In this document: positions 27,465 through 33,125 of the stretch, piece after piece
How the letters are laid out: each line of letters begins with the position of its first letter
Numbering within the stretch: the stretch's first letter is position 1
Assembly: GCA_948441955.1 (NCBI GenBank)
Contig: CAOJQZ010000012.1
Coordinates: 1 to 44,259 of the forward strand
Source: an uncultured Lachnospiraceae bacterium
GTDB taxonomy: Bacteria; Bacillota; Clostridia; Lachnospirales; Lachnospiraceae
Reading direction: 5' to 3'
Length of the DNA stretch: 44,259 nt
The notes under the pieces: generated by a model
Seen by the model: the letters and a program-made list of their open reading frames with translations, nothing else
Told to the model about the DNA's origin: nothing
The model's database searches: none
Translations under genes and position numbers: made by a program

Positions 27465-27713
27465 ATGAATTATACATACATATTAAAGTGTAGTGACGGG
27501 AGCCTATATACAGGATGGACCAATAATATTGAGAACCGCTTAAAGGCACATAATGACGGGAAAGGTGCAAAATATACAAAAGGAAGAGGACCAGTGAAGC
27601 TGGTTCATATCGAAGAATTTAATACGAAAAAAGAGGCAATGAAGCGGGAATATGAAATTAAGCACATGAGCCGAAGAGAAAAGGAAAAACTAGTAGGGAC
27701 AGGGTTTAATTAA
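27465..27713 (+). CDS. Small GIY-YIG domain protein (UPF0213/YhbQ type)
   Basis: Single-domain GIY-YIG nuclease fold of 82 residues: YTYILKC, then LYTGWTNNIENRLKAHN with the conserved arginine, and KREYEIKHMSRREK near the end. Family members are common and their biological role is unclear; nuclease activity is inferred. The ATG at 27465 has GGGAGG upstream; an in-frame ATG at 27390 would lie inside repeat copy 3. The last residues (GTGFN) and the stop are encoded by repeat copy 4. The gene is thus bracketed by two copies of the palindrome. Confidence 0.85.
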   Translation: MNYTYILKCSDGSLYTGWTNNIENRLKAHNDGKGAKYTKGRGPVKLVHIEEFNTKKEAMKREYEIKHMSRREKEKLVGTGFN

Positions 27714-27748
27714 TTTGGGACGTAGTATTTTTAAAAATACTACGTCCC
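27696..27748 (+). repeat. Dispersed palindromic element, copy 4
   Basis: Box GGGACAGGGT at 27696-27705 and a perfect 32-base palindrome at 27717-27748 (arm GGGACGTAGTATTTTT). The box overlaps the last codons of the GIY-YIG gene and the palindrome lies between two convergent genes. Confidence 0.93.
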
Positions 27749-27771
27749 AAATTGACGAAAATTGACATTGA

Positions 27772-28434
27772 TTATAATACAAATGCGTACATAACTATAA
27801 AATGGCAAGCGCTTCCGCCCATAACGAACAGATGAAAAATTTCATGGCTTCCAAAATTTTTATGCCTGTTATTAAATAGGGGAAGTTTCAAAGCATAAAT
27901 TATTCCACCGACGGTATAAATGAGCCCCCCTGCTAAAAGCCAGCCGAAAGCGGTAGGTGACATGGAATTTAGTATCTGGGTGAAGGCGAGTACGCAGGTC
28001 CATCCCATTCCTATATATAATACGGATGATACCCATTTTGGGCAGTAGACCCAAAAGGCCTTAATTAGGATTTCTAAAAAGGCAATTCCCCATACAATAC
28101 CTAAAAGCATAAATCCAGTCTTTCCTTTTAAGACTAAAAGGCAAATTGGGGTATAGCTTCCGGCTATTAATATACTGATCATCATATGATCAATTTTTTT
28201 AAGGATGGTATTTATTTTTTCTGATTTATCAAATGTATGATAAGTAGTACTTGCTGCATATAGAAGAATCAGGCTTGCCGCATATACTGCAATTGAAATA
28301 ACGTATATTCTGTCTGGCTCATGAGCAGCTTTTATCAATAAAGGGATTGCTGCGAATATTGCCATCAGCATTCCTATAAAATGTGTAATTGCGCTTCCGG
28401 GGTCTTTAATGTATTGTCGAGCTTTTTGTGTCAT
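27772..28434 (-). CDS. Hemolysin III / PAQR family membrane protein
   Basis: Seven-helix integral membrane protein of 220 residues. Family motifs are STTYHTF (Ser and His), HMMISILIAGSYTP and HEIFHLFVMGGSACHF, which supply the metal-binding His residues of the PAQR hydrolase fold. The cellular role of bacterial members is not settled; the hemolysin name is historical. AGGAGG precedes the start at 28434. It is convergent with the GIY-YIG gene. Confidence 0.92.
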   Translation of the reverse strand: MTQKARQYIKDPGSAITHFIGMLMAIFAAIPLLIKAAHEPDRIYVISIAVYAASLILLYAASTTYHTFDKSEKINTILKKIDHMMISILIAGSYTPICLLVLKGKTGFMLLGIVWGIAFLEILIKAFWVYCPKWVSSVLYIGMGWTCVLAFTQILNSMSPTAFGWLLAGGLIYTVGGIIYALKLPLFNNRHKNFGSHEIFHLFVMGGSACHFIVMYAFVL

Positions 28435-28571
28435 AAAATTACCTCCTGTAATATAAATACTTTACAATGTAGTTTTTAAAACTATATAAAATATATATTT
28501 ATATTATACCCTGGAAATAAAAAAAGCAAGCATTATTTATATAAGTAAAATTTCTTGTGTTAAAGCAGAAA

Positions 28572-28602
28572 AAGAGGACAGACAATAACTTGTCCATCCT
28601 CT
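28572..28602 (-). terminator. Terminator downstream of reverse rubrerythrin
   Basis: AAGAGGA and TCCTCTT form the outer stem and GACAA/TTGTC the inner stem, separated by a symmetric CA/CA internal loop. On the minus strand a T run follows towards 28570. Confidence 0.75.
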
Positions 28603-28632
28603 TAAATACCTTTATATTACGCAATCTTCCTC

Positions 28633-29175
28633 TTAGCCGAAGTATCTCTTAAGAAGCCCTTCAAATGCCTTGCCGTGTCTTGCTTCATCTCTTGCCATTT
28701 CATGAACTGTATCATGGATAGCGTCAAGATTCGCAGCCTTAGCTCTCTTAGCAAGATCAAATTTTCCAGCAGTTGCGCCGTTTTCAGCGTCAACTCTCAT
28801 CTCAAGATTTTTCTTAGTGCTGTCTGTTACAACTTCTCCAAGTAATTCGGCAAATTTAGCAGCATGCTCTGCCTCTTCATAAGCAGCTTTTTCCCAGTAT
28901 AATCCAATTTCCGGATAGCCTTCTCTGTGAGCAACTCTTGCCATTGCAAGATACATACCAACTTCTGAACACTCTCCTTCAAAATTTGCTCTTAAATCGG
29001 CAATGATATCCTCACTTACGCCTTTAGCAACGCCTACTACGTGTTCTGCAGCCCATTCTCTTTCGCCGGCCTGCTCCTTAAACTTATCGGCTCCAACTCC
29101 ACATACCGGACACTTCTCCGGTGCAGAATCTCCTTCATGAACATAACCACATACTGTACAGACAAATTTTTTCAT
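28633..29175 (-). CDS. Reverse rubrerythrin (N-terminal rubredoxin, C-terminal di-iron domain)
   Basis: A 180-residue peroxide-detoxifying protein. The rubredoxin-like iron site is at the N-terminus (C6, C9, C22, C25), followed by a ferritin-like domain with ECSEVGMYL, YEEAEHAAKF and DEARHGKAF as di-iron ligands. This is the reverse of the classical rubrerythrin order. In Clostridium such proteins are PerR-controlled peroxidases; here the PerR gene is immediately upstream and a weak PerR box overlaps the promoter. The start has GGAGATATTACT upstream. Confidence 0.94.
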   Translation of the reverse strand: MKKFVCTVCGYVHEGDSAPEKCPVCGVGADKFKEQAGEREWAAEHVVGVAKGVSEDIIADLRANFEGECSEVGMYLAMARVAHREGYPEIGLYWEKAAYEEAEHAAKFAELLGEVVTDSTKKNLEMRVDAENGATAGKFDLAKRAKAANLDAIHDTVHEMARDEARHGKAFEGLLKRYFG

Positions 29176-29213
29176 AGTAATATCTCCTTTTTATAAAATT
29201 TATTTTTTAATAT

Positions 29214-29262
29214 TAATAATTGTTACTAATATTAAAATATCATAGTTATAAATGCTTGTCAA
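29214..29262 (-). promoter_or_regulatory. Promoter and probable PerR box of reverse rubrerythrin
   Basis: On the minus strand TTGACA (29262-29257), a 17-base spacer and TATTTT (29239-29234) form the promoter. Just downstream, 29214-29228 matches the PerR consensus TTATAATNATTATAA at about 10 of 14 positions, at the transcription start. Confidence 0.62.
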
Positions 29263-29287
29263 CTGTTATTTTTATATTAACCTTGTT

Positions 29288-29686
29288 TTAATCTGATTTT
29301 GTGAGACAATCAGAACAGGTTCCATAAAACAGCAGTTTATGTGAGGCAATGGTTCCGTTAAAATATTTTTCCGCCTCTTGATTAACAGAATGTATATAAT
29401 TCTCATCTATCATCAGATCCATAACCTTCCCGCAAGAGGTACATACAACATGATAATGAGGCTGTGTATCTCCATCAAAACGATCGCCTCCATCTGGAGT
29501 AGAAATCTTCACAGCTTCTCCCATGTCAGCCAAAAGATTTAGATTGCGGTAAACAGTTCCCAGGCTAATATGAGGAAATTCTTTTTTTACATGAAGATAT
29601 ATAGTATCTGCAGTAGGATGTCCATGTGTATTCATCAAATACTCTTTAATTGATGCACGTTGTTTGCTGTATTTTAATGCGGCCAT
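29288..29686 (-). CDS. perR: Fur-family peroxide regulator, PerR type
   Basis: A 132-residue repressor. The winged helix spans about residues 1-75 (SLGTVYRNLNLL is the recognition helix). Candidate metal ligands of the regulatory site are H32, D71, H77, H79 and D90; Asp at 71 (RFDG) is the PerR-type residue rather than the Glu of Fur. The structural zinc cysteines are C82, C85, C124 and C127. The start at 29686 has GGAGGATATAC; a longer frame to 29740 would run through the operator. A near-perfect PerR box upstream points to autoregulation. Confidence 0.9.
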   Translation of the reverse strand: MAALKYSKQRASIKEYLMNTHGHPTADTIYLHVKKEFPHISLGTVYRNLNLLADMGEAVKISTPDGGDRFDGDTQPHYHVVCTSCGKVMDLMIDENYIHSVNQEAEKYFNGTIASHKLLFYGTCSDCLTKSD

Positions 29687-29711
29687 GTATATCCTCCTTT
29701 TATAATAATAG

Positions 29712-29757
29712 TAATAATTATTATAATTAGCATAAAGCAAAATATTTCACTTGTCAA
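29712..29757 (-). promoter_or_regulatory. perR promoter with near-perfect PerR box
   Basis: TTGACA (29757-29752), a 17-base spacer and TATGCT (29734-29729) on the minus strand. The sequence TAATAATTATTATAA at 29712-29726 matches the PerR consensus at 13 of 14 positions and lies directly after the -10 box. Confidence 0.75.
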
Positions 29758-29863
29758 CGTTAATTCTTAAAATGTAATAATATTGTAACAATTATTATGA
29801 ATAAAATGTATGAAATAAGAAAATATGGATAAAATATGACGAAAGAAACTCTTGAAAACAGCC

Positions 29864-29891
29864 TTGACAATCAAAGAAGGGATGATATAAT
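29864..29891 (+). promoter_or_regulatory. Sigma-A promoter of the NlpC/P60 gene
   Basis: A perfect TTGACA (29864-29869) and perfect TATAAT (29886-29891) with a 16-base spacer, leaving a leader of about 70 bases. Confidence 0.8.
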
Positions 29892-29968
29892 AAGTGCGTA
29901 ACATATGTAACAATTCTGTAATATATACAAAAGATAAGAAAACATAGACAAATTTAAGGAGGTAGTTT

Positions 29969-30886
29969 ATGGATTCTATTCTTAAGAAAGGATTGTTCCT
30001 AGTTACTTTAACAGGAGCTATTGCTGCATTTCCCGGCACAGCTTATGCTTCAGACAGGGAGCAGTTGAATATGATGCCGGGAGGCGGAATTGAGCAGGTA
30101 TTAAATGATTGCTATTCTTCAGAAAAAAGAATTGAGGTAGAGGATTATTTAGTACCGACAAAAAAGGGTGAGTATTTAGATATGGCTTTTGTAGACGTTG
30201 ATGCAGACTCATTTCTGTTTATAAGAAGCGAGCCGACAACGGAGAGTGAATGGATCGGAAAACTATATCCGGATTATGCTGCTAACATTATCGGACCGGT
30301 AGGAGAGTGGACACAGATTCAATCTGGTTCTGTAACAGGATATGTATATTCCGAGTACATTACAATAGGAAATAATGCGGAGCAGAAGGCTCAGGAAATT
30401 ATTGCCGAAACACAAAAATCTCCGGAAGAAGCATTCACTTATGCAGAGTCGCGGGAAGAGGAAGAAGCTAGAATCGCAAAAGAACAGGAAGAAGAAGCAC
30501 AGGCGGCAGCAGAAGGGACAGAAGCTGCTGTAACAGTGGGAAGCGGGAATGGACAGGCAGTTGTTGACTATGCATGTCAGTTTATAGGAAACCCATATGT
30601 GTGGGGAGGAACAAGTCTTACAAACGGAGCGGACTGTTCCGGATTTGTACAGTCCGTGTATGCGAACTTTGGCATAAGTCTCCCGAGAACAACATGGGAT
30701 CAGGAAAATGTTGGAATTGGAGTAAGCTATGAGGAAGCTCTTCCTGGCGACTTAATTTTATATGATGGACATGTAGGTATATATATGGGAAATGGCCAGA
30801 TTGTAAATGCCATGAATGAGAGTGATGGAATTGGTATTTGTCCGGCTACGTATACAAATATTATTACAGTGAGGAGAGTACTGTAG
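29969..30886 (+). CDS. Secreted NlpC/P60 peptidoglycan endopeptidase with SH3 domain
   Basis: Cell-wall cysteine peptidase of 305 residues. A signal peptide runs to about residue 28 (PGTAYAS). A bacterial SH3 domain follows at about 75-133, then a Glu/Ala-rich linker (138-190) and an NlpC/P60 domain (about 195-305). The catalytic Cys223 is in ADCSGF and His268 in DGHVGIY; the third polar residue is probably Asn280 instead of the more frequent His. Such proteins cut the D-Glu to diamino acid bond of stem peptides. AGGAGG precedes the start. It is monocistronic, followed by a 370-base non-coding stretch. Confidence 0.93.
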   Translation: MDSILKKGLFLVTLTGAIAAFPGTAYASDREQLNMMPGGGIEQVLNDCYSSEKRIEVEDYLVPTKKGEYLDMAFVDVDADSFLFIRSEPTTESEWIGKLYPDYAANIIGPVGEWTQIQSGSVTGYVYSEYITIGNNAEQKAQEIIAETQKSPEEAFTYAESREEEEARIAKEQEEEAQAAAEGTEAAVTVGSGNGQAVVDYACQFIGNPYVWGGTSLTNGADCSGFVQSVYANFGISLPRTTWDQENVGIGVSYEEALPGDLILYDGHVGIYMGNGQIVNAMNESDGIGICPATYTNIITVRRVL

Positions 30887-30963
30887 AATATTTGGAGGGC
30901 AATATACAAAATACACAAAAAAGTATAAAAATGTAAAAAATTGTAAAATTTTGGAAAATAGAC

Positions 30964-31069
30964 TTATCCAAGTTATCCACACTAAAAAGCACAAAAAAGG
31001 TGGAAAATATGATGTTTTTAAAAAGTTTTCCACATTATCCACATAAAAACCTTAAAATTCTGTGGATTA
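30964..31069. promoter_or_regulatory. Cluster of DnaA boxes outside the dnaA-dnaN region
   Basis: Two perfect TTATCCACA boxes are present (30973-30981 and 31035-31043). Each is directly preceded by a related nonamer: TTATCCAAG at 30964-30972 and TTTTCCACA at 31026-31034. An inverted TGTGGATTA follows at 31061-31069, and a weaker inverted GGTGGAAAA is at 30999-31007. The whole non-coding interval 30887-31195 is extremely AT-rich. It resembles the origin-proximal DnaA-box clusters known in Bacillus that modulate initiation. Confidence 0.8.
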
Positions 31070-31195
31070 TTCAAAAGAAATAAAAGAACGAATGTTTTGT
31101 GAAGTTGTAATAAAACTTAACATTTGTCGAAAAAAAAAAGAAAAAGATATTGACATTTGAGAAGTCAATTTTTTAGAAGAAATTTTTCTTAAATG

Positions 31196-31224
31196 TTTAC
31201 ACAATAGAAAAAAGCGGATATAAT
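31196..31224 (+). promoter_or_regulatory. Sigma-A promoter of the DUF1858 gene
   Basis: TTTACA (31196-31201), a 17-base spacer and a perfect TATAAT (31219-31224), about 30 bases before the start codon. Confidence 0.78.
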
Positions 31225-31256
31225 AAGAACACTGAAGAAAAAAGGAGGTGTCACAG

Positions 31257-31481
31257 TTGGCACAGGTTTCTAAAGATATGACGTTCGGGCAGCTGCTTGA
31301 ACAATACTATGAAAAATGCCCAAAGATTGTAGATGTTCTTTTAGAAGCAGGAATGGGATGTATCGGATGTCCTCATTCTCAGATGGAATCTATTGAAGAC
31401 GGTGCAATGGGACATGGCATAGACCCGGATCTGCTGATTGAAAAGCTTAATGCAACAATCAACGCGGCTTTGAATGCATAA
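31257..31481 (+). CDS. DUF1858 protein (hybrid-cluster-associated redox disulfide domain type)
   Basis: A 74-residue single-domain protein. After a family-typical N-terminus (TFGQLLEQYYEKCPKIVDVLLEAG) it has the CIGC motif in GMGCIGCPHSQ, a potential redox disulfide or metal site. The family is frequent in anaerobes, often near hybrid cluster or rubrerythrin proteins; its function is not established. I use the TTG at 31257, 8 bases after GGAGG; a GTG at 31248 overlaps the Shine-Dalgarno sequence and is unlikely. It has its own promoter and terminator. Confidence 0.85.
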   Translation: MAQVSKDMTFGQLLEQYYEKCPKIVDVLLEAGMGCIGCPHSQMESIEDGAMGHGIDPDLLIEKLNATINAALNA

Positions 31482-31500
31482 TGTATTCTTAAAAGCGATA

Positions 31501-31535
31501 AAAAAGATGCTTACAAAAATGAAGCATCTTTTTTT
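31501..31535. terminator. Bidirectional intrinsic terminator between DUF1858 and mecA
   Basis: A 12-bp stem AAAAAGATGCTT/AAGCATCTTTTT with a 9-base loop is flanked by T runs on the plus strand and A runs (T on the minus strand). It serves the two convergent genes. Confidence 0.85.
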
Positions 31536-31571
31536 ATGTGCCTTTTAAGACACATCTACTGTTATTCAGTT

Positions 31572-32309
31572 TTAAATAGAAGCAAGCTTTTGTACGGCAT
31601 CAGGAGATACTATGGTGCTGCAGTGCTCCTCTAGAAATGCCAATGCAGCTCCGCCTGCTTTTTCCAAGGTCCCATATTCAGAGAGCATATTGCAGATTCG
31701 ATTAAAATCTTTCGTTGTGTGTTCTGACTGCGTAAGAGCCAGAATATAAATATTCTCTGCAGGATCCTTATATAAGGTATTAGAACCGAAATACATTCCC
31801 TGAAGCAGATATGATGCTTCAATTACACCATCCAATGTAGCAAACGAGAATAAACGCAGTACATTTTTATTTTCAGGCTCAGGAGTTTTTTCTTTTTCCG
31901 GCGGAGAAGATTCAACTGCTCCTATTTTTTCCTTAACCTTTTCTAAAAGATTAAGGAAAGTTTCCGCTCCTTCCAGCTTATTAAAAACTTCCTGTCTTTT
32001 CGCTTCTGCATCCGTACCAGGTAAGGGAGCAAATTTGGAAAAGCGTGCGTCGAGTTCCTCAGGATCTTCGACTTTAGTAATTATCAGCACAATAGAATCC
32101 GACGAAGCCGGTATTGCCTCAATCATAAGAGGTATATCTTCTGCTTCAAAGCCGAATTCAAAGGCTGCCTGCTGCATCATATCATGGAAAAGTGATCTTA
32201 CTTTTTCGGTTCCGTAGGCCAGTTCGCTTAAATGTAATTCGCGTTCAGCCAGATCAGCACGTGTTAAAGTACATCGTATCTGATTGTCGTTAAGTTTTTC
32301 AATCTTCAT
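31572..32309 (-). CDS. mecA: Adaptor protein MecA
   Basis: MecA-type adaptor that delivers substrates to the ClpC-ClpP protease. The 245 residues show the N-terminal substrate-binding region (MKIEKLNDNQIRCTLTRADL), an acidic/proline linker at about 130-150, and the C-terminal ClpC-binding region (VLRLFSFATLDGVIEAS, GGAALAFLEEHC). The ATG at 32309 has AAAGGA 10 bases upstream; a GTG three codons earlier is too close to it. Known MecA proteins control competence and other regulators. Confidence 0.9.
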   Translation of the reverse strand: MKIEKLNDNQIRCTLTRADLAERELHLSELAYGTEKVRSLFHDMMQQAAFEFGFEAEDIPLMIEAIPASSDSIVLIITKVEDPEELDARFSKFAPLPGTDAEAKRQEVFNKLEGAETFLNLLEKVKEKIGAVESSPPEKEKTPEPENKNVLRLFSFATLDGVIEASYLLQGMYFGSNTLYKDPAENIYILALTQSEHTTKDFNRICNMLSEYGTLEKAGGAALAFLEEHCSTIVSPDAVQKLASI

Positions 32310-32330
32310 AGTTATCACTTCCTTTCACAC

Positions 32331-32360
32331 AGTATAGCACAACAAATACAGGATATTCAA
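32331..32360 (-). promoter_or_regulatory. Probable mecA promoter
   Basis: On the minus strand TTGAAT (32360-32355), an 18-base spacer and TATACT (32336-32331), about 20 bases before the mecA start. Confidence 0.6.
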
Positions 32361-32399
32361 CAAAATAAGTATAAAAGATAGCATAAAATAAAAAAGTGC

Positions 32400-32428
32400 T
32401 TGCTTTTATATAAGGCATCATATATAAT
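32400..32428 (+). promoter_or_regulatory. Sigma-A promoter with no gene nearby
   Basis: TTGCTT (32400-32405), a 17-base spacer and a perfect TATAAT (32423-32428). The first plausible start codon downstream is 360 bases away. Confidence 0.6.
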
Positions 32429-32434
32429 TAGCCA

Positions 32435-32790
32435 TACTAGAAGATAGTTTTCCCTGATAATTGCGTTTTTAGAACGAAGGAGGGATACTTTACTTTACTT
32501 TTATTTTTATTTTATTTGTTTTCTTTAAATTATTCTAACAGAATCTGCCAAAATTCAAATTAGAATCGTTATGTGCCAATCTCGTGCATAAAAAACCATA
32601 ACAATCAGAGATTAAATGATATGAACAAGAGTGACAATGCAGAACTATCTTCTTAAAAATTAATAATCTTATACAGCCGTTATGCAATATAGAAAAGCCT
32701 GTTGTATCACAAGCACTTTCTTTTGGTTTTATTATATGCAGAAATGCGGCGGCAGTTATCAGGCGTATGCAGTAAAAGGAGGCAAGTGTG
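32435..32790 (+). other. Non-coding stretch, possible long leader or small RNA
   Basis: It begins after the promoter at 32400. It contains a strong Shine-Dalgarno-like AAGGAGGG (32476-32484) with no ATG/GTG/TTG at normal distance, then a pyrimidine-rich simple tract (32490-32530). A weak hairpin can form from TTATGTGC and GTGCATAA (about 32569-32591). I recognise no riboswitch class and no protein homology. Confidence 0.3.
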
Positions 32791-33009
32791 ATGGGGAAAT
32801 ATGGGGACAAAAAGCTTCAGACATTGTTTACAGAACTGACAGGCTATGAAAAACGGGGAATATATATGCTGATAAATGGGCTGCCAGCAAGTCCCATGCA
32901 GATTGTGCAGGCGCACAGTATGAGGGAAGAGGGAGTCTATATGAGGGATTATGTACTGAACGATAAAGGTGATTTAAAAGAGCTGGGGTTTCATAATGTT
33001 AAAGTGTAA
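32791..33009 (+). CDS. Uncharacterised 72-residue protein
   Basis: I do not recognise this protein. It starts with ATG at 32791, 8 bases after AAAGGAGG, a strong signal supporting translation. The sequence begins MGKYGDKKLQTLFTELTGYE and ends ELGFHNVKV. It is soluble-looking and mixed alpha/beta in character, with no signal peptide, membrane segment or cysteine. The ending (DYVLNDKGDLKELGFHNVK) could fit a small DNA- or protein-binding module, but nothing specific can be claimed. It is preceded by a long non-coding stretch and followed by the promoter of the GH18 gene. Confidence 0.65.
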   Translation: MGKYGDKKLQTLFTELTGYEKRGIYMLINGLPASPMQIVQAHSMREEGVYMRDYVLNDKGDLKELGFHNVKV

Positions 33010-33074
33010 AAAAGCAGAAAAATAATATGAAAGGACTGTAGTTACCCCTCAAAAATAAATTGTCGAAATAATTG

Positions 33075-33103
33075 GTGACGTGTGTCGTCTATTTTGTTAT
33101 AAT
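33075..33103 (+). promoter_or_regulatory. Probable promoter of the GH18 gene
   Basis: GTGACG (33075-33080), a 17-base spacer and a perfect TATAAT (33098-33103). Transcription would start close to the ribosome binding site. Confidence 0.6.
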
Positions 33104-33125
33104 AAGGTCTAGTAGGAGGTGCAGG

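Noticed and set aside
31150..31175. TTGACATTTGAGAAGTCAA followed by T's, considered as a terminator or promoter
   Set aside because: The stem is only 5-6 bp with a long loop, and no good -10 sits at 17 bases; likely chance in A/T-rich DNA.
30887..31247. The DnaA-box cluster as the true chromosomal origin
   Set aside because: dnaA through the spoIIQ-like gene and GIY-YIG are all on the plus strand and would then face replication head-on. The strand switch at rpmH/dnaA fits an origin at 5.5-7.3 kb better.
32535..32810. 91-codon minus-strand frame with several Cys/His, considered as a transposase remnant
   Set aside because: No transposase motif can be recognised, there are no terminal inverted repeats, and it lacks a start signal.
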